A DNA stretch of 64,000 nt from JAUSIK01 sp964547875 (GTDB taxonomy: Archaea > Nanobdellota > Nanobdellia > Pacearchaeales > GW2011-AR1). The position numbers and the translations under genes are program-made. Of this stretch, positions 33,757-41,774 are shown one piece after another. The notes below the pieces were generated by a model that was not told the origin of the DNA, did no database searches, and saw only the letters and a program-made list of their open reading frames with translations. The DNA lies in the NCBI GenBank assembly GCA_964547875.1, contig CAZJPE010000003.1:1-64000 (forward strand). Direction: 5' to 3'. Each line of letters begins with the position of its first letter. Position 1 is the first letter of the stretch.

Positions 33757-34125
33757 ATGAACCAGATGGATTTTTTATATAAAAAATCTGTTGAATTTGA
33801 GCAATACGAGAAGGTTGGAAATAAGATCAAAGATATAATGAGGGCGCGTGGATTGGCTGTTAATAGTCTTGCCCAAAGATTAAAAGATGAAAATGTTTTT
33901 CAATATCGCAGCACTGCAAGAAAATTTGTTATTGATATTCGGAATGGCTACATGAATTTTTGGATAGGCGAAGATAAAAGCAGAGAAAGAATAAGGAATT
34001 TAGAGAAACTTTCTTATTTGTTCTCCTTTTTGAATATAAATGTTGATGACGATATTGTTGAGATTATTAGAAAAGCTAATCCTGGTTTTAGCTATATTTT
34101 AAAGAGAGATTGTGACTTTATATAA
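33757..34125 (+). CDS. Putative HTH DNA-binding protein
   Basis: A 122-residue protein with a Cro/XRE-like helical pattern around 25-60 (KIKDIMRARGLAVNSLAQRL). The rest is charged and helical. Its close divergent arrangement with ndk suggests a shared promoter region. Fold assignment is moderate; no named family. Confidence 0.5.
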   Translation: MNQMDFLYKKSVEFEQYEKVGNKIKDIMRARGLAVNSLAQRLKDENVFQYRSTARKFVIDIRNGYMNFWIGEDKSRERIRNLEKLSYLFSFLNINVDDDIVEIIRKANPGFSYILKRDCDFI

Positions 34126-34157
34126 ATCTTTAAAACTCTTGGTTCTTATTTTGATAT

Positions 34158-35423
34158 ATGAAGATTATAGCTGATTTGCAAATACATTCTAAATATGCCA
34201 GGGCTACATCTAAGAATTTAAGTTTAGAGAATTTAGAAAAATATGGGAGAATAAAGGGATTGAATTTATTAGGCGTTGGAGATTTTCAGCATCCTTTGCA
34301 CAGGAAGGATATTGATAGTTATTTGAAGGAGGAGAGAAATGGTATTTTGTATTCTATGAGTGGATTTGCTTTTTTATGGCAGACAGAAGTAAGCTTGATG
34401 TTTTCTCAAGGAGGGAAAAGAAGGGCAGTGCATTTATTAGTATTTGCGCCTTCGCGGGAAATTGCAGACAAGATTACTGGCTATTTGGCAAGCAAAGGGA
34501 GATTGGATTATGATGGCAGGCCGATTTTTGGAATATCGTGTAGGCAGATTGTTCATGATTTGAAGAACATTGATGATAATATTGAGATAATTAGTGCTCA
34601 TGCTTTCACGCCATGGTTTGGAATGTATGGCTCGCAGTCTGGATTTGATAGCTTGAAAGAATGCTTTTTGGATATGAGTGATAAGATTCATGCTATTGAA
34701 AGCGGGATGAGCGCAGATCCTTCTATGATATGGAGATTAAAAGAAAATGTGCAGATTGTAAGTTTTTCAGACGCACATAGCTTCTGGCCCTGGCGCATTG
34801 GGCGAGAAGCAACTATCTTTGATATTTCTGAATTAAGCTATTCTAGGGTTATTAATGCGATAAGAACTGGAGAGGGATTAATTGGGACAATTGAAACTCC
34901 GCCCGAATATGGGAAATATCATTGGGATGGGCATAGGAACTGCAATTTTTCATGTGCGCCTTCAGAGACTAAAAAATTAGATGGAAAATGCCCTGTTTGT
35001 GGAAAGGATTTAATTATCGGAGTTGAGAACAGGATTGACAAGATTGCCAAGGAAAAGGAAGGATATAAACCTCATGGCGCGAAGGAATTTTATAAGCTAT
35101 TGCCTCTGCATGAGTTAATTGCTTTATATTTAGGGAGCAGTTTGAGCTCTAGGAAGACATGGGAGCTATACAATAAATTTATTGCGAGATTCGGGAACGA
35201 GTTTAATGTTTTGTTGAATATTTCCCGCGAGGAGCTTATTCAGGAGTTTACGAAAGAGCTTTTGTTGATTGAGCTGATTATTGAAAATAGAACTGGAAGA
35301 TTAAAAGTAAAGCCAGGATTTGACGGAGAGTATGGAAAGGTTTTGATGCCTGATATTGAGAGTCTCGCTCTCAAATCCTCGGCGAAGGATTCGCCTTCGG
35401 AAAAACAGAGCAGACTGTTTTAG
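34158..35423 (+). CDS. Endonuclease Q (PHP-domain DNA repair nuclease)
   Basis: Cleaves 5' of deaminated bases (uracil, hypoxanthine, xanthine) and abasic sites in DNA. The PHP metal site begins ADLQIHSKYARA (5-16), with further ligands in GDFQHP, AHAFTPWFG and FSDAHSFWPWRIG. A zinc finger (CNFSCAPSETKKLDGKCPVC) and C-terminal helical part follow. At 421 residues it matches Thermococcales EndoQ. The last 17 or so residues derive from a palindromic repeat-like DNA segment and end KQSRLF, a partial PCNA-binding look-alike. Confidence 0.92.
   Translation: MKIIADLQIHSKYARATSKNLSLENLEKYGRIKGLNLLGVGDFQHPLHRKDIDSYLKEERNGILYSMSGFAFLWQTEVSLMFSQGGKRRAVHLLVFAPSREIADKITGYLASKGRLDYDGRPIFGISCRQIVHDLKNIDDNIEIISAHAFTPWFGMYGSQSGFDSLKECFLDMSDKIHAIESGMSADPSMIWRLKENVQIVSFSDAHSFWPWRIGREATIFDISELSYSRVINAIRTGEGLIGTIETPPEYGKYHWDGHRNCNFSCAPSETKKLDGKCPVCGKDLIIGVENRIDKIAKEKEGYKPHGAKEFYKLLPLHELIALYLGSSLSSRKTWELYNKFIARFGNEFNVLLNISREELIQEFTKELLLIELIIENRTGRLKVKPGFDGEYGKVLMPDIESLALKSSAKDSPSEKQSRLF
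35362..35420. repeat. Palindromic repeat-like segment, copy 1 (short)
   Basis: Contains nested inverted repeats GAGAG..CTCTC and GGCGAA-GGA-TTCGCC, then CTTCGGAAAAAC. GATTCGCCTTCGGAAAAAC matches GATTCCCCTTTGGAAAACC of the copy at 39609 in 16 of 19 positions. It forms the overlapping 3' ends of the EndoQ and Nop10-like genes. Confidence 0.4.
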
Positions 35424-35544
35424 ATTTTTTCCTGACGAATTTTATTTTAATAAACTTATAATGTGCAGATTGCGTTTTTTGATTGCAAATGGGGCAGATA
35501 TCTTTTAGAGTGTAATGATTATCTGGGCATTTTTTTAGTTTCAT
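35371..35544 (-). CDS. nop10: Nop10-like H/ACA RNP protein (divergent)
   Basis: A 57-codon frame beginning MKLKKCPDNHYTLKDICPIC and continuing NQKTQSAH. Nop10 is a core protein of box H/ACA pseudouridylation complexes. YTLK, CPxC and the KT-AH spacing fit the family, and the position after S27e and aIF2-alpha is the conserved archaeal order. Oddities are the loss of one zinc cysteine (CPDNH) and of the usual PxRFSPxD segment. The last roughly 17 codons lie in repeat-like DNA. It overlaps the upstream gene by ATGA. Confidence 0.68.
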   Translation of the reverse strand: MKLKKCPDNHYTLKDICPICNQKTQSAHYKFIKIKFVRKKSKTVCSVFPKANPSPRI

Positions 35545-35714
35545 TTTTTCGTTGTCGTTTTATTTTTTAATTCAATTTCTGGAAATAGATAGCTTCTAAA
35601 ATTGCAGTTATTGCAAACCCATTCTTCAGGAACGCCTGCGGCTGAAAGAGGAGTTATTTCTTTTTTTACATTGACAGATTTGCATTTTGGGCAGATTCTA
35701 ATTGCTTTTGTCAT
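35541..35714 (-). CDS. Small zinc-ribbon protein
   Basis: A 57-residue protein: CPKC at 8-11, CNNC near 35-38, and a Lys/Thr-rich end. This is a two-knuckle zinc ribbon. It overlaps the Nop10-like gene by 4 nt and sits in the aIF2-alpha/Nop10 cluster, so a translation or RNP role is plausible. Confidence 0.65.
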   Translation of the reverse strand: MTKAIRICPKCKSVNVKKEITPLSAAGVPEEWVCNNCNFRSYLFPEIELKNKTTTKK

Positions 35715-35758
35715 TTTTTCTTTATATACTTTTTATATTGTTGATATTTTCTTTTGTC

Positions 35759-35845
35759 TTAGCCAAATATACGCCAGAGCACTAAGATGATAACTATTAT
35801 TAATAGAATCCAGAACAGCAGATTTAATATGTCTTTTCTTTTCAT
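35759..35845 (-). CDS. Short single-span membrane peptide
   Basis: A 28-codon frame starting MKRKDILNLLFWILLII and ending LWRIFG, a basic N-terminus followed by one membrane helix. It lies 26 nt downstream of aIF2-alpha on the same strand. Function unknown; chance cannot be excluded. Confidence 0.4.
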   Translation of the reverse strand: MKRKDILNLLFWILLIIVIILVLWRIFG

Positions 35846-35871
35846 GAATTTTTAGAGAGATTTACTTTTAA

Positions 35872-36570
35872 TTATTTTTCTACAATTTCAAAGAGCGCAT
35901 GAGCTTCTTTTGCTTTATGCCTGATTTGTTCAAGAGCCGAGAGAATTTTCTTATTTGCATCTTTGAAGTCTTTTGCTTGTATTTCTATGGAGAATTGAGA
36001 TGAACCCAGATATTTTATTCTTGCTGGGATTTCTAGAAGAATTTTCTTGATTGTGGACAATCCAATAGAGGAAGATGAAGACAGCCTGAATATCTTTTTG
36101 ACTATTTTTTCCTTTTCCAGTTTTTCAATCAATATTTTTAATAATTTTTCAGTCTCTTCTTTTGTAAAAAACTTTTTTAACAAAGCGGGGTTTTCTTTTG
36201 CCTGCTCAAAAAAATCTATTAAATTGTATTCTTTTTTTATCTTGCCGATCACGGATTCTGGATTTTTTATTATGGCGTTAAGCATGCTTATAATATTTCT
36301 TTCTTTTTTGTATTGCTGAAGAACAGATTCTCTTTCTTTTCCTGTAACTCGCCTTAAACTTAGCTGAATATTGCCATTTTCAATGTGAAGGACTTTGCAC
36401 ACTATTTTTCTGTTGGGAGCAATGTAATCTCTTAGGTTGCGGATTCTTCCTGCTGCAACTTCTGACAATACCATTGAGCCTTCACCGTTTCCCTCTATGT
36501 TTAGGAATACAGTTGTTTTTTCTATTTTCTTTACAGTGCATAAAACTAACGCGCCTTCGTTTAACTCCAT
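35872..36570 (-). CDS. Translation initiation factor aIF2 subunit alpha
   Basis: Part of the heterotrimer that brings Met-tRNAi to the ribosome. The N-terminal S1/OB domain (GALVLCTVKKIEKTTVFLNI; GNIQLSLRRV), central helical domain and C-terminal alpha/beta domain (ARIKYLGSSQFSIEIQAKDF) are all visible in 232 residues, slightly shorter than the usual 265. It overlaps the S27e gene by 10 nt. Confidence 0.92.
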   Translation of the reverse strand: MELNEGALVLCTVKKIEKTTVFLNIEGNGEGSMVLSEVAAGRIRNLRDYIAPNRKIVCKVLHIENGNIQLSLRRVTGKERESVLQQYKKERNIISMLNAIIKNPESVIGKIKKEYNLIDFFEQAKENPALLKKFFTKEETEKLLKILIEKLEKEKIVKKIFRLSSSSSIGLSTIKKILLEIPARIKYLGSSQFSIEIQAKDFKDANKKILSALEQIRHKAKEAHALFEIVEK

Positions 36571-36737
36571 ACTTGTCTCACCGGCGCCTTAATTTTTGCC
36601 TTGCCCCCTGTTGTTTCCAATAGTAGGCGATTACATTTAGAGCATTTTATTGAACTTGAGGATTTGCCAAATATTATTTGCTGGAGATTGCATCTAGGAC
36701 AGCTGATTTTTAGGAATTTGCTTTTGAGCTTTTTCAT
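36561..36737 (-). CDS. rps27e: Ribosomal protein S27e
   Basis: A 58-residue zinc-ribbon protein of the small subunit. CPRC (13-16) and CSKC (32-35) bind zinc, and the end GGKAKIKAPVRQVWS is typical. Its stop overlaps the aIF2-alpha start, the conserved archaeal arrangement. Confidence 0.93.
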   Translation of the reverse strand: MKKLKSKFLKISCPRCNLQQIIFGKSSSSIKCSKCNRLLLETTGGKAKIKAPVRQVWS

Positions 36738-36771
36738 TTTTTTGTATAGGATAGAAGGTTTTAAATGCTTT

Positions 36772-38094
36772 CTATACTTTAATTAATTCTATATCAAGAA
36801 CTTTTTTCAATTCAGAGATAAACTGGGTTTCTTTTTCTTTTTCTATTAGGCAGCCCGCTGCATTGGGGTGGCCGCCTACCTCTCCTCCTATTGGTATTAA
36901 AGCTTTCGCCAGGATTTCGCGGACATTTCTGCCTTCTTTTCCAACTATTCTAGCAGAGACCTTTATCTTATCTTCATTATATGCGAGGGCGATTATAATT
37001 GTCCCCTCTGAATAAAAAGGAGAATGAGATATTATTGAGGCAGTTGTTCCAATTATCGTATCTTTAATATTATTTTTTGCGTTTATTATTGTGTAATTCT
37101 TACCTGATATTTTTTCTGCTTCTTGGATGTATTTCAAGGCTGAGATAAGATGCTGCTTGTATTCTCGGTATATCTTTTCAGCATCTTCTTTGTATGATTT
37201 ATTTCCAAGACAGAAACCTAAGGCGACTTGGGGATGGTCCATTCTGCTGCAGGCATTTATTAAAGCAGACAATTCTCTTGCATCTTCTAGTTTATTCTGG
37301 AATTTAAGCAAATAGATATTTCCTATTAAACTTGAGACGTTAATCTTTCCTGCGCTTTTTAACATTATTGCAGTCGTAAGGTTTGACATTTCTTCCTCTG
37401 TCAGTTCGTAAAGTGCCTTGTATGAGCCATTATTTTTTGGGATATTCGCATCTTTGAGAACTTCTATTACGCCTTGATATGAGCCTGTAACATTCGGTAT
37501 GTAAGGGCTTGAGGAGTATTCCAATACTTTATTGATAGCACGCGTTGAGGGATAGATTAAAAGCCCTTTTTTTACAATTGCCCCTGAATCTTTAATTATC
37601 TCGTCATAAGATTTTCTTATATTTTGATCGTGAGCATCACCCACCATTCCTATAATTGCGAGATTTGACAAGTCTATATTTTCATTGGAGAGGGACTTGG
37701 CTATGAAGTATGAGAGGGCTGATGAAGAAATTGACTCTTTTTTCTCCAATAGAGGATTTAGCATGAAGATATTCTGAGGAATGTTTTGATGTATTTCGTG
37801 GTGGTCTATTATGATAATGTTTGTATTTTTATCTTTCAGATGATTCAGGCTTGAAGATGCAAGGTCTAGGAAAATTAGGGTATAATCATCTGAAAGTGTT
37901 TTTATGAACTCTTCATCCAATGATTTTATTATCTGTAAAGAGAATTTTATGTTTGCCCTCTGAAGAGCGCGCGAGAAGATAGCTGCAGAAGTAATGCCAT
38001 CTGTGTCAAAATGGCTGATAATTTTGATTGGTTTTTTTTCTGAATACGACTTTATTTTTTCTATCAACTCTTTTATTTTGCGCTGCATTCTCAC
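36772..38094 (-). CDS. DHH-family nuclease/phosphoesterase (GAN/RecJ-like)
   Basis: A 440-residue DHH-DHHA1 protein. Motifs: SHFDTDGITSAAI (about 27-39), LDLASS, IIDHHEIHQ and the DHHA1 GGHPNAAGC. Archaeal members are GINS-associated 5'-3' exonucleases (GAN) that act with MCM and GINS at forks; a GINS subunit is encoded at 47394. Alternative: a cytoplasmic oligoribonuclease of the same family. It lies 9 nt after S15 and may be co-transcribed with it. Confidence 0.88.
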   Translation of the reverse strand: MRMQRKIKELIEKIKSYSEKKPIKIISHFDTDGITSAAIFSRALQRANIKFSLQIIKSLDEEFIKTLSDDYTLIFLDLASSSLNHLKDKNTNIIIIDHHEIHQNIPQNIFMLNPLLEKKESISSSALSYFIAKSLSNENIDLSNLAIIGMVGDAHDQNIRKSYDEIIKDSGAIVKKGLLIYPSTRAINKVLEYSSSPYIPNVTGSYQGVIEVLKDANIPKNNGSYKALYELTEEEMSNLTTAIMLKSAGKINVSSLIGNIYLLKFQNKLEDARELSALINACSRMDHPQVALGFCLGNKSYKEDAEKIYREYKQHLISALKYIQEAEKISGKNYTIINAKNNIKDTIIGTTASIISHSPFYSEGTIIIALAYNEDKIKVSARIVGKEGRNVREILAKALIPIGGEVGGHPNAAGCLIEKEKETQFISELKKVLDIELIKV

Positions 38095-38103
38095 TCTTTT
38101 AGT

Positions 38104-38454
38104 TTATTGGACTTTAGCTAGACGATGCTGGAGCCAGAGCTTTTCTGCAAGTGATTTTTTTGCAGTATAATCATGCTTGTGTTTTGCTATATGAACTTTG
38201 ATTTTTTCCATTTTTTTTGCTATTATGCCGCTTTCTTTTATATATTTGATTTTCTTATCTTTTAATATTTGAGTTATTTTTTTTCCTAAGAGCCTTGTTT
38301 TTGGGATCCCGTGTTTGTCCCTTAGGATTAGGCCCATTTTTGCAGGCGCCATGCCTTGCTCTGCCAAGTCCAGGATTATCTTCTCTAATTCTTCGGCCTT
38401 GATTTTAATCCAGCTCGGCTTTTCTGTTTTTTCTTCAGACTTTTCTTCGTGCAT
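38104..38454 (-). CDS. rps15: Ribosomal protein S15
   Basis: A 116-residue small-subunit protein. The archaeal/eukaryotic N-terminal part (EELEKIILDLAEQGMAPAKM; LRDKHGIPKTRLLGKKI) is followed by the S15 core, shortened at the C-terminus (HIAKHKHDYTAKKSL...HRLAKVQ) against the usual roughly 150 residues. Confidence 0.92.
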   Translation of the reverse strand: MHEEKSEEKTEKPSWIKIKAEELEKIILDLAEQGMAPAKMGLILRDKHGIPKTRLLGKKITQILKDKKIKYIKESGIIAKKMEKIKVHIAKHKHDYTAKKSLAEKLWLQHRLAKVQ

Positions 38455-38498
38455 GTTTGTTTTTAGGATGTAGGGATTAAAAAGGTTGTGGTTTTGTT

Positions 38499-38648
38499 AA
38501 GTAAAGTTCCTAACTTAATACAAATCTTAACATTATGCTTCCTTCTATAAGCATCAGAAATAACTTATTTGTATATAATTTTCTATAATTAAATGAATAA
38601 TTATAATAAATATTCAAACGTAAAAATATTAAGTTAAAGGGTTTACTT
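38499..38648. repeat. Imperfect inverted repeat pair flanking a 106-nt AT-rich spacer
   Basis: The left arm (38499-38520) read in reverse complement is TATTAAGTTAGGAACTTTACTT; the right arm (38627-38648) is identical except for five central bases. No coding frame is seen between them. It could be a MITE-like remnant or a large hairpin. Confidence 0.4.
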
Positions 38649-38698
38649 TACAGGTTTTGTGAACAGAAGGTTTTAGAAACTTAAAAAATCTCTAACTC

Positions 38699-38723
38699 AT
38701 TCACTTTCTTAAAGAAAGTGAAT
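38699..38723. promoter_or_regulatory. Perfect palindrome abutting the L44e promoter
   Basis: ATTCACTTTCTT and AAGAAAGTGAAT form a perfect 12-bp inverted repeat around one base. The likely TATA element (TATTTAAAA, from 38723) begins at its right end, about 31 nt before the L44e ATG. Its position fits an operator for a dimeric regulator. Confidence 0.5.
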
Positions 38724-38753
38724 ATTTAAAAACTATTAGTTTAATCTGATTAG

Positions 38754-39080
38754 ATGAAACTGCCTAAAGAAGTTAGGAGGTATTGCCCTTATTGTAGGGA
38801 GCATAATTTGCATAGCGTTGATAGTGCAAAGCAGAAATCAAGAAGCTCTTCGCATCCTTTGTCAAGGGGCTCTCCGACAAGAGTTAAGGCAAGAAGCCTG
38901 CATGGGTTTGGGAACTGGGGAAAGCTTTCTAAGAAAGGAGCGAAAGACTGGAAGATGAAGACTAAAGTTACAAAGAGAATTACAATCATATATAAATGCA
39001 AGAAATGCGGGAAGATTCATAATATTAAAAAAGCTATTAGATCTGGAAGAATTGAAATAGGAGAAAAGGTGTCTAAATAA
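38754..39080 (+). CDS. rpl44e: Ribosomal protein L44e
   Basis: A 108-residue zinc-binding large-subunit protein near the E site. CPYC (11-14) and CKKC (81-84) form the zinc site; basic middle with SHPLSRGSPTRVKARS. Its stop overlaps the S3Ae start (TAATG). In many archaea L44e is next to S27e; here it heads a separate unit. Confidence 0.93.
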   Translation: MKLPKEVRRYCPYCREHNLHSVDSAKQKSRSSSHPLSRGSPTRVKARSLHGFGNWGKLSKKGAKDWKMKTKVTKRITIIYKCKKCGKIHNIKKAIRSGRIEIGEKVSK

Positions 39081-39703
39081 TGGTAGGGACTAAGAAGAAA
39101 AGTGCGAAGAAGGGTTTTTATGAGGTAGAGGCGCCTATGACTGCTGTCAAGATTTCTTTGTATGGAAGTTCTGCAGAAGAGTTTGATGGGAAAGTTGCGA
39201 AGTTAGATTTAACTAAAAGCCTGAGAGGAAGAAGCGTTGAATTGAGGATGAGAGTTAAAAATGATAATGGGATTCTTAGAGGAATACCTATAAGCGCGAA
39301 TTTAGTAGGGTCATATATTAGAAGAGCAATGAGGAGAGGAAGTGATTATGTTGAGGATTCTTTTTTAGCAGAATGTGCGGATGCTGTTATTACAATCAAG
39401 CCGTTTTTAATTACAAGAATGAAAGTTTCACGGGCGATACAGAAGGCATTGCGTGATGCTGCTAGAAAGTATATTATTGAGCATGTTAAAATTCGTAGTG
39501 TGAAGGAGCTTTTTTCTGATGTTATAGCTAATAAATTACAGAAAGGAATGTCTCTTAAATTAAAGAAGATTTATCCATTAGCATTTTGTGAGATTAGGAC
39601 ATTTGAAGTCCTAGGGCACCAAGGCTCCCCGGAGGTTCCCCTATCCTTCAAAGAGCAAGATTCCCCTTTGGAAAACCTCTCTTTAAAAAGCCAAGGTGTT
39701 TAA
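39080..39703 (+). CDS. rps3ae: Ribosomal protein S3Ae (eS1)
   Basis: A 207-residue small-subunit protein, with KKGFYEVEAPMTAVKISL, LRGIPISANLVGSYIRR and the C-terminal YPLAFCEIRTFEVL. After VL the frame continues about 30 residues (GHQGSPEVPLSFKEQ...) that come from a palindromic repeat element in the DNA, so the native protein would end near residue 177. It is coupled to L44e. Confidence 0.93.
   Translation: MVGTKKKSAKKGFYEVEAPMTAVKISLYGSSAEEFDGKVAKLDLTKSLRGRSVELRMRVKNDNGILRGIPISANLVGSYIRRAMRRGSDYVEDSFLAECADAVITIKPFLITRMKVSRAIQKALRDAARKYIIEHVKIRSVKELFSDVIANKLQKGMSLKLKKIYPLAFCEIRTFEVLGHQGSPEVPLSFKEQDSPLENLSLKSQGV
39609..39700. repeat. Palindromic repeat element, copy 2
   Basis: GGGCACCAAGGCTCCCCGG starts the element. 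CACC-AA-GGCT (39617-39626) can pair with AGCC-AA-GGTG (39689-39698) and GAGGTT with AACCTC further in. It is much more GC-rich than its surroundings and matches the copy at 57017 over the GGGCACCAAGG(C/T)TCCCCGG part and the CTTTGGAAAACC part. Confidence 0.65.
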
Positions 39704-39724
39704 GATTGATTAGATTTGAGATGA

Positions 39725-39797
39725 TAGCCCTACCAGGATTCGAACCTGGGTCTGCAGGACCAAAACCTGCTATGCTTGACCACTACACCATAGGGCT
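39725..39797 (-). tRNA. tRNA-Gln(TTG)
   Basis: The acceptor AGCCCTA/TAGGGCT has seven pairs; the anticodon stem GCAGG/CCTGC surrounds TTTTGGT, giving anticodon TTG. The T-arm is CCAGG-TTCGAAT-CCTGG. 73 nt, no intron. The first base A, paired with T, is unusual for position 1. Confidence 0.93.
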
Positions 39798-39874
39798 ATA
39801 TTTGTAGAAAATTTGGAAAGTTTATAAGGGTTATGATTGGGAATTTTTATATATGCATTTTGTTATTGTTTTTA

Positions 39875-41251
39875 ATGGAAAAAAGAGAGATTGTGCTTTA
39901 TGGAATAATTGTAGTTTTGGCTATTATTTCACGCTTCGCTTTTTTGGATTTAAGGATTTTGCATCATGACGAGGGAGTGAATTATTTTTTTGCAAATGAG
40001 ATCTTAGAAAGCGGGAGATTTATATACGACCCCTTGAATTATCATGGGCCATTTTATTTTTTTGCTTTGGCTTTATCATTTTTAATTTTTGGAATTTCTG
40101 AATTTTCATTGAGATTTCCTGCTGTTATTTTCGGCATTTTAATTGTTATTTTGCCTTTATTTTTTAATAGAAAAGAATTTGGAAGATATATTGTTCCTGT
40201 CTTTCTTTTAATCTCGCCTTCTTTAATGTATTATTCAAGATACTCGATACATGAGGGTGCTTTTGTTTTATTTTCTTTGTTAAGCGTTTATTTTTTTAGC
40301 TTGATTTTAGAGAAGAAGAATTTGAAATATTTGCCTTATTTTGTTATTGCTTTGGCTTTATTGTTTACAATTAAGGAGACAGTTGTTATTATGCTTTTTA
40401 TCATTTTTATTATAAGTATTATTAATTATAAGAGAATTAGAGAAATTGATTTTAAAGAAAGTCTGAATATTATATTAGTCTCTCTCTTTATTTTTATTTT
40501 TATTTTTATTTTATTGTTTACAAGCTTTTTTTTCAATATCAATGGCTTAGGCGATTCTCTTAGAGCTTTTTCGCCTTGGATCGATAGGGGCCTAAATGAA
40601 ATAGGACATGATAAATCATTTTATTATTACAGCCTGATTTTGCTTGAATACGAACTGCCAATTTTATTATTTGCTTTGATAGGGGTAATTTACACTTTCA
40701 AATTTAGAAAAAATGTTTTTGTTTTGAATTTTAGTTTGTGGATGATTCTGAGTTTTTTGATTTATAGTTTTATTCCTTATAAAACTCCTTGGTTGATAAT
40801 TAACATTGTAGCGCCGATGTGCTTTATTGCATGTTTTGGTTTTAAGAACATCAAATTTAAATATAAGTGGATATTTCTTTTGATTTCTATATTTTATTTA
40901 ATTAGTGTTTTGTTGTATGTTAATTTTGGTTTTCCTTGGCAGGAGGAAAATAAATATGCTTATGTACATACTGATATTGATATTTTACGCTTGGTGGATA
41001 GGGTTAATAATTATGAGGAGCCGCAGATATTAATCGTATCTAAGGAATATTGGCCATTGCCTTTTTATTTCCATGAAAAGAAGGTTGATTATTTAGATAA
41101 TGGGTTTGAAGGATATGGTAATTACTCTGATTATAACTTATTTATTTTTAATGCTCCTGATTTTGTTGAGGAAGAGTTGCCTATTGGATACGAGCATAAC
41201 AAATATAAGTTAAGGCCTGGCGTGGAGTTGGTGTTGGTTGAGAAAGCGTAG
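39875..41251 (+). CDS. Agl23-like (TIGR03663-type) membrane glycosyltransferase-family protein
   Basis: A protein of 458 residues from the ATG at 39875, which has a TTTTTATATA element about 30 nt upstream. About ten hydrophobic helices; the first loop has the ILHHDEGVN motif with the Asp-Glu typical of GT-C enzymes, followed by YDPLNYHGPFYFF. The C-terminal 80 residues are an outside domain. The likely role is lipid-linked sugar handling for surface glycosylation. Confidence 0.8.
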   Translation: MEKREIVLYGIIVVLAIISRFAFLDLRILHHDEGVNYFFANEILESGRFIYDPLNYHGPFYFFALALSFLIFGISEFSLRFPAVIFGILIVILPLFFNRKEFGRYIVPVFLLISPSLMYYSRYSIHEGAFVLFSLLSVYFFSLILEKKNLKYLPYFVIALALLFTIKETVVIMLFIIFIISIINYKRIREIDFKESLNIILVSLFIFIFIFILLFTSFFFNINGLGDSLRAFSPWIDRGLNEIGHDKSFYYYSLILLEYELPILLFALIGVIYTFKFRKNVFVLNFSLWMILSFLIYSFIPYKTPWLIINIVAPMCFIACFGFKNIKFKYKWIFLLISIFYLISVLLYVNFGFPWQEENKYAYVHTDIDILRLVDRVNNYEEPQILIVSKEYWPLPFYFHEKKVDYLDNGFEGYGNYSDYNLFIFNAPDFVEEELPIGYEHNKYKLRPGVELVLVEKA

Positions 41252-41294
41252 AAGTATTAGAAAAGTATATAAATTAACTTAAATTTGTTTAGAT

Positions 41295-41771
41295 ATGAAA
41301 AAGAGGATTAATACTATTCTTATTTGGGTTATTCTCTCGGTTGTTTTGGTTGTTGGAATAGTGATTGCTTTTTATAGTTTTAATCTTTTTGGAGGAGTTT
41401 ATTATAGCCCTGTAAATTGTGAATTAACAGAATATGTTTCTAGCGATTATGACCGAGATGGTATTCCTGCTTTGTGTAATTTTGATGGAAGCGGCAATGA
41501 TAATTGTCCAAAAGCAAAAAATCCTGATCAAAAAGATTCTGATGGTGATGGATTAGGAGATAAATGTGACGCTTGTCCTCCAGGAAAGGAAAATAAGGAT
41601 GGCGATAGCTTCTGTGATGATGCTGACAAAAATCCTAATATTGCTAAAGATTGGGTAGTTAATCCTACACCTGTTCCACCTTCTTCAGTTGGTTTTAGAG
41701 TAGCGCGCAGTCCTAGCGCACCAACTTCACCTCCTCCTGGAAGTCCTATAAGACCTGTAAGGCCTTATTGA
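41295..41771 (+). CDS. Membrane-anchored thrombospondin type 3 repeat protein
   Basis: A 158-residue protein. One helix near 9-30 anchors it; outside are calcium-binding DxDxDG repeats (DYDRDGIPALC; DSDGDGLGDKCDACP; KDGDSFCDDADKN) with cysteines that pair between repeats. The C-terminus is Pro/Ser-rich. It is probably a calcium-stabilised surface stalk. It lies 43 nt after the glycosyltransferase-like gene, which could modify it. Confidence 0.8.
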   Translation: MKKRINTILIWVILSVVLVVGIVIAFYSFNLFGGVYYSPVNCELTEYVSSDYDRDGIPALCNFDGSGNDNCPKAKNPDQKDSDGDGLGDKCDACPPGKENKDGDSFCDDADKNPNIAKDWVVNPTPVPPSSVGFRVARSPSAPTSPPPGSPIRPVRPY

Positions 41772-41774
41772 TTA

